Shown here piece after piece: positions 17,674 to 26,990 of a stretch of DNA of 46,657 nucleotides. The stretch is from contig JACRFZ010000085.1 of the NCBI GenBank assembly GCA_016212515.1, forward strand, positions 1 to 46,657, written 5' to 3'. Origin of the DNA: Candidatus Melainabacteria bacterium. Lineage in GTDB: Bacteria > Cyanobacteriota > Vampirovibrionia > Obscuribacterales > Obscuribacteraceae. Under the pieces are notes generated by a model, which saw nothing but the letters and a program-made list of their open reading frames with translations, did not search any database and was not told where the DNA came from. Every line of letters begins with the position of its first letter. Position 1 is the stretch's first letter. Position numbers and translations under genes: made by a program.

Positions 17674-18222
17674 ATGGCTCGTATCTCAACACTCGATCTC
17701 GACAAAGCAGAACCGAAAGCAAAAGAAATTCTCGACGGCGTAAACAAAGCCCTCGGCACTGTTCCCAATGTCTTCAAAACCTTCGCCCATTCACCGGCAG
17801 TTTTGGAAGCTTACATGGGCTTCAGCGGCGCCATGGCTAAAGCCAAATTGCCCGCCACCGTAAGAGAGCAGATAGCCCTCACAGTCGCCGGCAAAAACGA
17901 GTGCGACTACTGCGCCTCGGCTCACACCGTGCTCGGCAAAAAAGCCGGTCTCGATGAGAAAGAAATTCCCCTCAACCTGGACGGCAAAGCCACCGATGCC
18001 AAATCGCAGGCTGTTCTTGACTTCACCCTGAAAGTGGTAGAAAAGCGTGGTCAGGTCTCCGACGCCGACGTTAAAGCCATCAAAGAAGCCGGCTTCAGCG
18101 AAACCGAAGTTGTTGAAATGGTGGCGGTCATCGCCCTCAATATCTTCACCAACTACTTCAACCACGTAGCCGATACCGAAATCGACTTCCCGGTTGTTAA
18201 AACCAAAAAAGCCCTCGTCTAA
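17674..18222 (+). CDS. AhpD-like carboxymuconolactone decarboxylase-family protein
   Basis: 182 residues. The AhpD-type redox motif CDYCASAH gives Cys77, Cys80 and His84, which in AhpD-like proteins carry thiol peroxidase or disulphide-reductase activity. The helical surroundings (REQIALTVAGKNE before, AHTVLGKKAGL after) and the later VAVIALNIFTNYFNHVADTEIDFP match the peroxidase-related CMD subfamily. It is predicted to be cytoplasmic and to act in peroxide stress. A strong GGAGGATCC ribosome site precedes the ATG. The gene stands alone, between an inverted-repeat leader and a good terminator, which suggests a separately controlled and well expressed gene. Confidence 0.95.
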   Translation: MARISTLDLDKAEPKAKEILDGVNKALGTVPNVFKTFAHSPAVLEAYMGFSGAMAKAKLPATVREQIALTVAGKNECDYCASAHTVLGKKAGLDEKEIPLNLDGKATDAKSQAVLDFTLKVVEKRGQVSDADVKAIKEAGFSETEVVEMVAVIALNIFTNYFNHVADTEIDFPVVKTKKALV

Positions 18223-18260
18223 ATCTGACTAAACCAGACCAGACAGGCTTAGAACTGCGG

Positions 18261-18293
18261 AAAGGGCTCCCGAATGGGGGTCCTTTTCTCTTC
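18261..18293 (+). terminator. Intrinsic terminator of the AhpD-like gene
   Basis: AAAGGGCTCCC (18261-18271) pairs with GGGGGTCCTTT (18276-18286) over 11 positions, two of them G-U, around the tetraloop GAAT, followed by TCTCTTC. It lies 39 bp after the stop. Confidence 0.75.
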
Positions 18294-18387
18294 ACAGAGG
18301 CAGGCTAAGCCGATATAAAGTCTTAATCGACCTTTATTAGTAGAATAACCCTTTACGGTATCCCGAGAGCAAGTATCCAGAGCAATA

Positions 18388-19989
18388 ATGATCACAGTCA
18401 ACCAAGTTTCTAAGGGTTTCGGCACCAGAACCCTGTTCGACAATGTTTCCGTCAAATTCACACCTGGCAACCGCTACGGTCTGACCGGTCCCAACGGGGC
18501 AGGCAAATCGACTTTCATGAAGATACTCACCGGTGAAAGCGAACCCAGTAACGCCGGAACCATCACCAGACCCAAGAAAGTCGGGGTACTCAAGCAGAAC
18601 CAATTTGCCTATGACAACGAAAGAATCATAGACACTGTAGTCATGGGCAATGAGATTCTCTGGCAGGCTTTCAAAGAGCGAGACCAACTCTGCGAGAAAG
18701 AAAATCTTTCGGAAGAGGACATGAACCGCCTGGGCGAGTTGGAAGTCTGCATTGCTGATGAAAACGGCTACAGCGCCGAACTTGAAGCTGCGGAAATTCT
18801 CAGGGGCATCGGCATTCCCGATGAGCAGCATGAAGACCTGATGAAGACCCTGCCCACCGACTATAAGTTTCGTGTACTCCTGGCCCAGGCACTCTTCGGC
18901 GAACCTCAGGCACTGCTTCTGGACGAGCCCACCAACCACCTGGATCTGGAGTCCATTCACTGGCTGGAGGAATTTCTCGCCAATTACGAAGGCACCCTGA
19001 TCGTGATTTCTCACGACCGCCACTTCCTCAATGCAGTCACCACCCATATCGCCGACATCGACTACGACACCATCATCGTCTACACCGGCAATTACGACGA
19101 TATGGTTAGCCAGAAGATACAGGCCAGGCAAACCATCGAATCGGCCAACCGCGACAAAGCCAAGAAAATCGCCCAGCTACAGGAATTCGTGGCCCGTTTT
19201 GCGGCCGGACAGCGCTCTTCCCAGGTGCAATCAAGGAAGAAAGAAATGGCCCGCCTGGCTCCCCAGGAACTGAAGAAGTCAAATATTCAAAGACCTTTCA
19301 TTCGCTTCGAACAGGAAAAGCCTTCCGGCAAAGAAGTGCTGATCGCCAGAAATGTTAGCAAAGGCTTCGATGGCCACACCCTTTTCGAAGGTCTGGATCT
19401 GGAAATTCTCAGGGGCGATAAAGTGGCCATCATCGGCGCCAACGGTGTCGGCAAGACTACGCTCTTGCGCACCCTGATTGGCGAATTGCCTCCCGATCAA
19501 GGCACCATCAAGTGGACCGACTCCGCCAGCTGGAGCTACTATCCGCAAGACTACCACGATGAAATCAAGCCCGGGCTCACCGCCCTGGATTGGCTCATGC
19601 AATTCATGGTCGACGAAGGTCAACAGTACGTGCGGGGCATTCTCGGACGCATGCTCTTCTCGGGAGACGACAGTCTCAAGGCAACGGAAGCCCTCTCGGG
19701 CGGCGAGGCCGCCCGCCTGCTCATGGCTCGTATGATGATGCTCAAGAATCCGGTTTTGATCTTCGACGAACCCACCAACCACCTCGACCTGGAGGCCGTG
19801 TCGGCCCTGGCCGAAGGTCTGGCACAGTTTCCGGGTACAGTCTTTGTAGTTACCCATGACCGCGACCTGGTATCGAATGTGGCCACAAGAATACTCTCCT
19901 TCAAAGACGGCAAACTGATAAACTTTGCCGGCACTTACGAAGAATACTTGCAGGATCATCCACTGAAGGAGCTGGCACGCAAGCGCTAG
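18388..19989 (+). CDS. ABC-F family ATP-binding protein (YbiT-like)
   Basis: 533 residues with two ABC ATPase domains and no membrane segment. Walker A motifs are GPNGAGKST (34-42) and GANGVGKTT (350-358). Each half has LLDEPTNHLDLE or IFDEPTNHLDLE and the ABC signature region (the second half reads ALSGGEAARLLMA). The charged inter-domain linker (about 240-310, KAKKIAQLQEFVARF and QSRKKEMARL) is the P-site tRNA interaction motif of ABC-F proteins. Length and the opening GNRYGLTGPNG match the YbiT subgroup. Such proteins act on ribosomes; YbiT itself has an incompletely known role. The next gene follows after 7 bp. Confidence 0.95.
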   Translation: MITVNQVSKGFGTRTLFDNVSVKFTPGNRYGLTGPNGAGKSTFMKILTGESEPSNAGTITRPKKVGVLKQNQFAYDNERIIDTVVMGNEILWQAFKERDQLCEKENLSEEDMNRLGELEVCIADENGYSAELEAAEILRGIGIPDEQHEDLMKTLPTDYKFRVLLAQALFGEPQALLLDEPTNHLDLESIHWLEEFLANYEGTLIVISHDRHFLNAVTTHIADIDYDTIIVYTGNYDDMVSQKIQARQTIESANRDKAKKIAQLQEFVARFAAGQRSSQVQSRKKEMARLAPQELKKSNIQRPFIRFEQEKPSGKEVLIARNVSKGFDGHTLFEGLDLEILRGDKVAIIGANGVGKTTLLRTLIGELPPDQGTIKWTDSASWSYYPQDYHDEIKPGLTALDWLMQFMVDEGQQYVRGILGRMLFSGDDSLKATEALSGGEAARLLMARMMMLKNPVLIFDEPTNHLDLEAVSALAEGLAQFPGTVFVVTHDRDLVSNVATRILSFKDGKLINFAGTYEEYLQDHPLKELARKR

Positions 19990-19996
19990 ACGATAA

Positions 19997-20797
19997 ATGA
20001 ATCCAGAGGAAACCAATCCCATTCTCAGTGCGCCGGAGGCCCTCAGGCTGGCGCTGGAAGCCCTCGAGCATCCAGCCAGCGAGATTGCCGAAAAGAACTT
20101 CAAGATAATCGTCATGGCTATGGAAGCCCGTCACGGTGAAAATCAAAAGGAAGTAGCCGGGGAACTGCAAAAACTCTCCAAAGAGATCGAAGCCATGAGC
20201 AGCCTCGAGTCGGCCATGGAATTCAAACAACGCTCCACGGAAATGATGCTAAAACTGGGGATGGAAAGGCGCCGCGCCAGACAATCAGGCTCGGGTATGC
20301 CCGCACCGACGGTAGTGGCGCAAACGCAGAATACCGTCACCGGTACCACCAGTTCAATTGCACCGCCCAGACCTCAGGCACCGGCCCCCAGAAGACCGGG
20401 AGACAGCACCGCCACAAGACTGGTGCGCCATACCCATTCGTCTAATACCGGGCTCTTTCAGCGTCTCATTTTTATGGTGCATACTTCCACCAGTTATGAC
20501 AGCGATCTCAATCTCTACACCCGCACCATGGGCGGTAAGGTAGACTGGGCACTGGACAGCGGCGGCAAACGGTATAGAGCGGTAATGTTCGCCCAGGAAC
20601 CGATTATTCTACTGGTAGAAAGCGACACCCTGCCCAGGCTGCTTCCCATTTTTGCCGTCACCGATCTGGACAAGGCCAGGCAGGAGTTGTCCGAGCGTGG
20701 ACTGGTTGAAAAGGAAACCCTGATTTCGCCCCTGGGAATTTGCCATATTTTCAAGGCCAATGTGGGAATCAGTCTGGGCATCATCCACCAGGAATAA
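19997..20797 (+). CDS. VOC/glyoxalase-like domain protein with helical N-terminus
   Basis: 266 residues. Residues 1 to about 98 are helical and rich in Glu, Ala and Met. Residues about 100-140 are a Pro/Thr/Ala-rich linker. Residues about 150-266 resemble a vicinal oxygen chelate half-pair: LIFMVHTSTSYDSDLNLYTRTMGGKVDW, a middle strand pair, then FAVTDLDKARQELSERGL. Metal-binding residues of a functional glyoxalase are not clear, so a catalytic role should not be assumed. It lies between the ABC-F gene (7 bp) and the glutaminase gene (6 bp) in an apparent operon. Confidence 0.75.
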   Translation: MNPEETNPILSAPEALRLALEALEHPASEIAEKNFKIIVMAMEARHGENQKEVAGELQKLSKEIEAMSSLESAMEFKQRSTEMMLKLGMERRRARQSGSGMPAPTVVAQTQNTVTGTTSSIAPPRPQAPAPRRPGDSTATRLVRHTHSSNTGLFQRLIFMVHTSTSYDSDLNLYTRTMGGKVDWALDSGGKRYRAVMFAQEPIILLVESDTLPRLLPIFAVTDLDKARQELSERGLVEKETLISPLGICHIFKANVGISLGIIHQE

Positions 20798-20803
20798 ATC
20801 TCT

Positions 20804-22318
20804 ATGTCCAGAAATCTCTTTCGTGCCTATTGCCGGAAAAACGGAGATGCCACACCACCGGTGGTATCGTCCCAAACCCTCTTACTGGCCTTTGAGGAGA
20901 GCGGTATCCTCCATGACGACAAGCGACTCTCCAAGTTCTTCGCCGCCCTCAAAAAGGCCCCGCCCGAACTAACCGAAAGTCAGTTCGAAAGCCTGCTTGA
21001 AATTTCGCCCACCCTGGTAGAACAGGTTCTGACAAAGCAACTGGCTATTCCACAGTTTCAGGACTTCTGTGGTCACATCTCGGACATCTTCGCGGAAGTG
21101 GAAGAGAACCGAGGCGGCAAGCTGGCCAATTATATTCCCCAACTGGAAAAGGTAGACCCGGAAAAATTTGCCGTCTCCGTCTGCACCGTAGACGGGCAGC
21201 GCTTCAACCTCGGTGATGCGGAAGACTATTTCTGCGTGCAGTCCTGCTCCAAACCTATCACCTAGTGCCTGGCCCTGGAAGCCCGAGGTGAAGAAGAGGT
21301 GCATAAGTACGTCGGTGCCGAACCGAGCGGCAAAACCTTCAATGAACTGACTTTGAATTCCAAAAGCCAGCCTCACAATCCGATGATCAACGCCGGCGCC
21401 ATCATGTGCGGTGCGCTACTGAAAAGTGAAACTCTCGATGCTTCCGCTCGCTTCGACTATGTCATGAAGCAATGGCGCGAATGCGCCGGACAAGAAAAGG
21501 TTGGCTTCGACAACGCCGTCTACCTCTCGGAAAGACAGACGGCCGATCGCAACTTCGCCCTCGCCTACTTCATGCGCGAGAAGAAGGCTTTCCCGCCCGG
21601 CGTAGACTTATTGGATGCCCTGGAATTCTACTTCCAATGTTGCTCCATCGAAATCACCACCAGAGCCATGTCTATTGTGGCAGCCACCCTGGCCAACGGC
21701 GGCAACTGCCCCCTGACCGGGCAACAGGTCTTCAAGCCCAACCATGTGAAGAACTGCCTCTCCTTGATGTCCTCCTGCGGTATGTATGATTTCTCCGGCG
21801 AGTTTGCTTTCCGGGTGGGTATACCGGCCAAAAGCGGCGTCTCCGGAGCAATCATGCTGGTAGTACCAAATGTAGCCGGCTTCGCCATCTGGTCACCGCG
21901 CCTGGACGAACTGGGCAATAGCGTCAGAGGGGTGCATTTCTGCCGCAAACTGGTGGAGAACTTCAAATTCCATACTTTCGACTCCACCTTAGGCTTACTA
22001 GACCAACGCATCGACCCGCGCCGCAATCTTTATGAATCAAGGTTGAGCGGCGTGGTGGCCTTCTGTTTTGCCGCCGCCGAAGGCGATGTGGGAGAAATGC
22101 GCCGCCTGGTGGCAAAGGGGGTAAGCCCCGATCAGGCCGATTACGACGGACGGACGGCCCTGCACCTGGCCGCCAGTGAAGGCAAACTGGAAGCGGTGAA
22201 ATATCTGCTGGATTTGCAGGTAAACAGAGCTGGTCTGGACCGCTGGGGCAACACCGCCCTGGATGATGCCCGCAGGCAGGGACACCAGGACGTTGCCGCA
22301 TTGCTTGCGGAGAGTTGA
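20804..22318 (+). pseudogene. glsA: Glutaminase with C-terminal ankyrin repeats, interrupted by an in-frame TAG
   Basis: One frame is open across the whole span except for a TAG at 21263-21265. The first 153 residues hold an EF-hand-like helical N-terminus and the start of the catalytic domain, with the SCSK motif (Ser147, Lys150) of serine-dependent beta-lactamase-like glutaminases. The amber codon replaces what in animal GLS is the Tyr of KPLKY. After it come NPMINAGAI, DRNFALAYFM and GFAIWSPRLDELGNS, then two ankyrin repeats (about the last 75 residues; GRTALHLAASEGKLEAV). The domain order is that of the eukaryotic kidney-type enzyme, which makes glutamate and ammonia from glutamine. A restart at GTG 21299 would lack the catalytic Ser and Lys. 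One base change (TAC or TAT to TAG) explains it; a sequencing error is possible. Confidence 0.85.
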
Positions 22319-22377
22319 AATTTCGCACAGCCTCTGTAAAGCTGCCATAATGCAAGTACAGAACAAAAACAGAGATT

Positions 22378-22587
22378 ATGGAAAGCAGCAAACTAAAAAC
22401 AGTATTCGTCTGGGGCGTTTTCCTCGTTTCCCTGGCCTTTCTCGGTCTGGCTTACTGGCTGCATGAAACGGCGCTGGGTCAGGACCCGACTGCCACCATC
22501 GCCTGCTATGTGCTCTTTGCCGTAGGCTGTGTCTGTTTCATTTTCGGCATAGTCATTTTCTTTATTCGTCACGACCTCGACATATAA
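22378..22587 (+). CDS. Small two-helix membrane protein
   Basis: 69 residues with two hydrophobic stretches (about 8-28 and 40-62, VFVWGVFLVSLAFLGLAYWL and CYVLFAVGCVCFIFGIVIFF) and a short charged end. No family recognised. It follows the glutaminase gene by 59 bp in the same direction. The ribosome site is weak (AGAG). The two clean transmembrane helices support a real gene. Confidence 0.6.
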   Translation: MESSKLKTVFVWGVFLVSLAFLGLAYWLHETALGQDPTATIACYVLFAVGCVCFIFGIVIFFIRHDLDI

Positions 22588-22710
22588 ATAGATCGGACGG
22601 AAAAGCCGCTCAGAAACTTTTTTATTAAACTTATAGCGGAGATTGAACTTTTTCAGTGGAATCTTCGTTTACTTCTTTATCGGCGGTGAAATGGGTTGCA
22701 AGAGCTAACA

Positions 22711-24426
22711 ATGAGCAGTTTCAGGTCTACTCCAGACAGAAAGCGCCTCTTGGGCGCCGGCCTTACCCTGGTTCTACTGGCACAGGTGACCCTCCCGGGG
22801 CTTGCCTCCGAAGATGAAGAAAAAGTCGCGCATGTAATCAGCCGCCTCAGCTTCGGTGCCAAACCGGGTGAAATAGAAGCGGTGGAAAAAGAAGGGATAG
22901 AAAACTACATTCGCAGGCAACTCCATCCCGATTCCCAACCCTTACCGGCAGACCTGGAAAAACTGGGACAGTTGGATGCCCTGGCCAAAGATCCCGTCTA
23001 TCTCTTTCTCAACTATGGCAAGCCGGCCATCAAAGCTCTGGCCAAGAGTAACGGGCAGGGCGATAAAGACGACAAAGAAGCCAAGAAAATTATCGGCGAA
23101 ACCTACCGCCGCATGTATCAGGAAGCAGCTCTGGCGAGAGTGCGGCGGGCAGTAGAGAGCCCTAGAGAATTACAAGAAGTTATGACCGACTTCTGGTTCA
23201 ACCACTTCAACATTTCCCAGGAAAAAGGTCTCGATCACGTCTGGATCGGCTCTTACGAAGAAAGAGCAATCCGCCCCTATGCCCTGGGGCGCTTTCGTGA
23301 CATGCTCGGGGCTACAGCCCACCATGCCGGCATGCTTTTCTATCTCGACAACTGGCAAAACACTGCCGCGTCCTATAAGGAAGAAAGAGTAACACCGGCC
23401 TTCGCCGCTAGATTCAATAAAGACCAGGAGGCAAAACTGCCGGCCAGAAGGAACCGCTTTCAAGGCATCAACGAAAACTATGCCCGAGAACTTATGGAAC
23501 TTCATACCCTGGGCGTCGACGGGGGCTACAGCCAGAAAGACGTGCAGGAATTGGCCAGGGTTTTAACCGGTCTGGGTCTACCGAAAGGGGCAGGCGGAGG
23601 CCGGGGTTTGGGGGGACCATCCGGGCAAGAGCAAATGATGTTCACTCAAAATCAAGGTGCCGGTGCGGGTGTCGGCACCCGCCGCAGGGGTATACGTGGC
23701 GCCATTATTAGAGAATACGGCGGGGCTGAAACCATTGTCGGCAATCGCGAACTGGGCTATTACTTCGACCCTTCCAGGCACGACCAGGGCGAGAAAGTGC
23801 TGCTCGGAAAAGTCATAAAGGCCGAAGGAGAAGCGGAAATCGAAAAGGTACTCGACCTTCTTGCCCGTCATCCTTCCACGGCCCGCCACATCAGCTTCAA
23901 ACTGGCCCAGTACTTCGTGGCCGACAAACCACCCCAGACCCTGGTAGACAAACTGAGCAAGAGCTTCAGCGAAAGCGACGGCGACATCCCCACCGTGCTA
24001 AACACACTCTTCCACGCCAGTGAGTTCTACGACAAAAACTACCGCGGCAAAAAATTCAAATCGCCCTACCGCTATGTAATCTCCAGCTTACGAGCCACAG
24101 ATAGCCGCGTGGAAGATGTGAAACCACTGCTAAACTTCCTCAAACAAACAGGGCAACCGCTCTATCAGTGCCTCACTCCCGACGGTTACAAAAATACCAA
24201 AGAGGCCTGGCTCAACCCCGACAACTTAATCAACCGCCTCAATTATGCCACCGTCCTCGGTACCAGCCGCTACCCCGGCATCACCACCCGGGTCAAAGAC
24301 CCTTCTCAAGTCGCCGATGCTTGCACAACCGACCTTTCCGCCGCCACCGTAAGCGCGGTAAAACAGGCGCCCTCGCAACTGAAAGCAGCCCTGGTCCTCG
24401 GCAGTCCCGAATTTATGATGTATTAG
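22711..24426 (+). CDS. DUF1800 family exported protein
   Basis: 571 residues from the ATG at 22711; an in-frame TTG at 22696 would add five. A signal peptide (about 14-34, GLTLVLLAQVTLPGLA) is followed by the DUF1800 core: HVISRLSFGAKPGEIE, the long helical region with VMTDFWFNHFNIS, INENYARELMELHTLGVDGGYSQKDVQELARVLTG and HPSTARHISFKLAQYFVAD. A Gly-rich insertion lies at about 295-330. DUF1800 genes almost always sit beside a DUF1501 gene, as here (8 bp apart); the pair is thought to act at the cell envelope but its reaction is unknown. Confidence 0.93.
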   Translation: MSSFRSTPDRKRLLGAGLTLVLLAQVTLPGLASEDEEKVAHVISRLSFGAKPGEIEAVEKEGIENYIRRQLHPDSQPLPADLEKLGQLDALAKDPVYLFLNYGKPAIKALAKSNGQGDKDDKEAKKIIGETYRRMYQEAALARVRRAVESPRELQEVMTDFWFNHFNISQEKGLDHVWIGSYEERAIRPYALGRFRDMLGATAHHAGMLFYLDNWQNTAASYKEERVTPAFAARFNKDQEAKLPARRNRFQGINENYARELMELHTLGVDGGYSQKDVQELARVLTGLGLPKGAGGGRGLGGPSGQEQMMFTQNQGAGAGVGTRRRGIRGAIIREYGGAETIVGNRELGYYFDPSRHDQGEKVLLGKVIKAEGEAEIEKVLDLLARHPSTARHISFKLAQYFVADKPPQTLVDKLSKSFSESDGDIPTVLNTLFHASEFYDKNYRGKKFKSPYRYVISSLRATDSRVEDVKPLLNFLKQTGQPLYQCLTPDGYKNTKEAWLNPDNLINRLNYATVLGTSRYPGITTRVKDPSQVADACTTDLSAATVSAVKQAPSQLKAALVLGSPEFMMY

Positions 24427-24434
24427 GAGCGCTC

Positions 24435-25685
24435 ATGAAACGCAGAGAATTTCTAAAAGCAGCCGGACTAGCGACCCTGGCCGGTGTATTGCCCGGCTGG
24501 GACAACTCCTTCGGGATATCGGCCTTCGCCTTAAATGAGCGAAAAGCTCAAGACGATCACAAGCTGGTGGTGGTCTTTCTGCGCGGTGCCCTGGACGGAC
24601 TCTCCGTGCTGGTTCCCTACGACGATGCCCGCTACTACTCGGTGCGACCGAAAATAGCCATCCCCAAACCAGGACAAGAAGGCGGAGCCATCAAACTAGA
24701 CGGCTCCTTTGCTTTGCACCCCAATCTGGCGCCGCTAATGCCTTACTGGCAGAACAAAACTCTATCTTTCGTGGTCAATAGCGGCTCCCCCGATCCCACC
24801 CGTTCCCACTTCGATGCCCAGGACTACATGGAAAGCGGTATGCCCGGCAACAAAGTAGTGAGCACCGGTTGGCTGAACCGGGTTCTCAAAGAACTACCCA
24901 ACAACGGTTCACCGGTGCGAGCCCTCAATGTCGGGGCCACTACCCCTCGTATCCTGCAGGGTCCCATTGCCTGTGCCACTTATGCCCCCACCGCCAAAAA
25001 TCGCATGAACGCCATGGAGAGCCCCTACATCGCCAGGGCCTTCGAAAAAATGTATAGCGGTAGAACCGATGATCTGGGCGTGGCTTTTGCCGAAGGCATG
25101 GAAGCCCGGGCTACCATAAACGAAAAACTATCCGACCAGATGACCGCCGCCGACCAGGGAGCCCTGCAGGCAAACAAATTCAGCGGCTTCGGCAGGCAAG
25201 TCGGTCGGCTCATCAAAGAAGAGCCTAAAATCCAGGTGGCCTTTGTCGACCTGGGCGGCTTCGACACCCACGTCAATCAGGGCGCCAGCAAGGGACAACT
25301 GGCTAACAACCTGAACGTTGTCGGCAAGGGTCTGAGCGAGCTGATTTCATCCCTGGGCAACACCTACGAAAAGACCCTGATAATGGTAATGTCCGAATTC
25401 GGCCGCACCGTGAAAGAAAACGGCAACGGCGGTACCGATCACGGTCATGGCAACTTCATCTGGCTTCTGGGCGGCAACGTTGACGGCGGTAAATTGCACG
25501 GCAACTGGTCGGGTCTGAACGACCGGGCCCTCTACGAAGGTCGAGATCTACCGGTTCTAACCGACTTCCGCTCGGTTCTCACCGACGGCATTTCCCAGCA
25601 TCTTGGTCTTTCGGCCAAACAAACCGATGCCATCTTCCCCGGCTACAGCCGCAAAGGCGCACCGCTAAAAGTTCTCAAAGGCTGA
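24435..25685 (+). CDS. DUF1501 family Tat-exported protein
   Basis: 416 residues from the ATG at 24435, chosen for its AGGAG ribosome site and because a twin-arginine signal then falls at the N-terminus (MKRREFLKAAGLATLAG). The frame stays open further upstream, but that part overlaps the DUF1800 gene. DUF1501 features include LVVVFLRGALDGLSVLVPY, SHFDAQDYMESG, VDLGGFDTHVNQG, MVMSEFGRTVKENGNGGTDHGHG and GRDLPVLTDFRSVL, all resembling the alkaline phosphatase/sulfatase-like fold of the family. Tat export implies it folds, possibly with a metal, before secretion. Cotranscribed with the DUF1800 partner. Confidence 0.94.
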   Translation: MKRREFLKAAGLATLAGVLPGWDNSFGISAFALNERKAQDDHKLVVVFLRGALDGLSVLVPYDDARYYSVRPKIAIPKPGQEGGAIKLDGSFALHPNLAPLMPYWQNKTLSFVVNSGSPDPTRSHFDAQDYMESGMPGNKVVSTGWLNRVLKELPNNGSPVRALNVGATTPRILQGPIACATYAPTAKNRMNAMESPYIARAFEKMYSGRTDDLGVAFAEGMEARATINEKLSDQMTAADQGALQANKFSGFGRQVGRLIKEEPKIQVAFVDLGGFDTHVNQGASKGQLANNLNVVGKGLSELISSLGNTYEKTLIMVMSEFGRTVKENGNGGTDHGHGNFIWLLGGNVDGGKLHGNWSGLNDRALYEGRDLPVLTDFRSVLTDGISQHLGLSAKQTDAIFPGYSRKGAPLKVLKG

Positions 25686-25695
25686 TGGCAATGCC

Positions 25696-26763
25696 CTAAC
25701 CCAAATAGAAAAGTGAACCGCCGCCATAGCTGCGACCATCTATAGCCTGAGCCGCTGCATGGCTCAAAACCCGGTTGGCATCTTGCACAACAGCCTCAAC
25801 CCTGAGCATGTAATTGTGCAAGGTGGCGTAATCCATCTCTTCCTTTGAAAAAAACTGACCGGGAGCCATCAGGGCTTTAACGGAAACGTCGGTGGTATCA
25901 ACAATGAGAGCACCGGGGGCCAGACTATCTTTCTCAGGGTCTTTACCCAGGCGCGAGCGCCTGTGCAAGCCTGACGAAACCAAAAGCAAGTGGTCGTTGC
26001 GATTGAAATAGACATGCACTCTCTTAGCCATTTTGGCCAGTTTTCCCAGACCGCCGCTCTCGTGCAATGCCCGGTTGTCTACATCGGCAGCCATATGCAA
26101 AACTTCGTGGAAAGTGGCATCGGTATCACTTTCCAACTGCCCCAACTGCAAGACTCGCTCAAGCAAGTAATTCCCCATGGAAACAGCCATGAGATTGACC
26201 CGATCGAAAAAAGAACATCGCTCTTCCTCCGTCAGGCACTGCCTGGCGAAACGTCGAAGCTCCAGAATAAATTCCAGGAAGTGCGCGCATGATGTCTCCA
26301 CCACCTTGCGATCATAGGCATAACGGCTGACATTGCCGGCTGAAGGCCAGGAAAAGACCAGCACGTGCTTGATGGGCGAAAGCGGATTCTTGACATAGCG
26401 GCGATGAAGGCGAGCAACAGTGCCGGTCAGCTTTTCAAAGGAATGGCTGTACCCGTGAATGAAGAGCAAGAGTTCGGAACCGTCTTTAAGCCTGTCGAAA
26501 AGCAGCCTGAAAAAGAGCGGATAGCCGGAAAGCTGCTCTTTTTCAACATCGAGACAACCTGCAAAATTCTCACCGGGACGGCACTTGGACATAAACTGAT
26601 AGTCCACGCCGTCGTCGTTATCTCCCTCACCAAAGACCCGTCCGAAACTAATGACGGCAGAACCGCTCAGATCTATGGCATCGCCGCCCAGCTCATAACC
26701 CGACTTGAGGGTACTCAAGGGCCTATCGGTAAAATAGAGATGCTCAAACACCTGGTCAACCAA
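25696..26763 (-). CDS. DUF900-type alpha/beta hydrolase
   Basis: 355 residues from a TTG start. The core shows the alpha/beta-hydrolase order: oxyanion-hole strand LLLFIHGYSHSF, then VLVFSWPSAG, and the nucleophile elbow VSMGN with Ser. FSWPSAG is the diagnostic motif of the DUF900 group. A late His-containing segment is likely. No signal peptide is seen, so it is cytoplasmic; the substrate is unknown. It converges on the DUF1501 gene with 10 bp between stops. Confidence 0.85.
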   Translation of the reverse strand: MVDQVFEHLYFTDRPLSTLKSGYELGGDAIDLSGSAVISFGRVFGEGDNDDGVDYQFMSKCRPGENFAGCLDVEKEQLSGYPLFFRLLFDRLKDGSELLLFIHGYSHSFEKLTGTVARLHRRYVKNPLSPIKHVLVFSWPSAGNVSRYAYDRKVVETSCAHFLEFILELRRFARQCLTEEERCSFFDRVNLMAVSMGNYLLERVLQLGQLESDTDATFHEVLHMAADVDNRALHESGGLGKLAKMAKRVHVYFNRNDHLLLVSSGLHRRSRLGKDPEKDSLAPGALIVDTTDVSVKALMAPGQFFSKEEMDYATLHNYMLRVEAVVQDANRVLSHAAAQAIDGRSYGGGSLFYLG

Positions 26764-26913
26764 CCTCTAGTCGAAATCCCGGCTCTTCCATGCTTCAATC
26801 ATAGCGACTAATTGAGGCATGCTCTCGGGAAGAAAACAGTTCACAGACCGTTATGCTACCATCCACAATATAAACAAGTCGCAGGCCGCGGCCAATCAAT
26901 AAAAAACCCGGCT

Positions 26914-26954
26914 AAGAAACCCAAAAGAATCCCAAAAGAAACCCAAAAGAATCC
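26914..26954. repeat. Two 19-bp direct repeats with 22-bp period
   Basis: A 19-bp sequence beginning AAGAAACCCAAAAG occurs at 26914-26932 and again, identically, at 26936-26954, with a 3-bp spacer. A third partial copy (GGAAACCC) follows at 26956-26963. It lies 37 bp before the start of the NDH-2-type gene, so it may be a regulator site or a slippage product. Confidence 0.6.
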
Positions 26955-26990
26955 AGGAAACCCTTAACCATCTCTTGAGCTGAGGTAATT

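Noticed and set aside
18337..19131. 264-residue minus-strand frame over the ABC-F gene
   Set aside because: The opposite strand encodes a clear ABC-F protein.
21263..21265. Genome-wide reassignment of TAG
   Set aside because: Many confident genes in the window end in TAG, including the bestrophin, ABC-F and NDH-2-type genes.
24168..24434. Upstream extension of the DUF1501 frame
   Set aside because: It overlaps the DUF1800 gene and puts the Tat signal inside the protein; ATG 24435 has AGGAG upstream.
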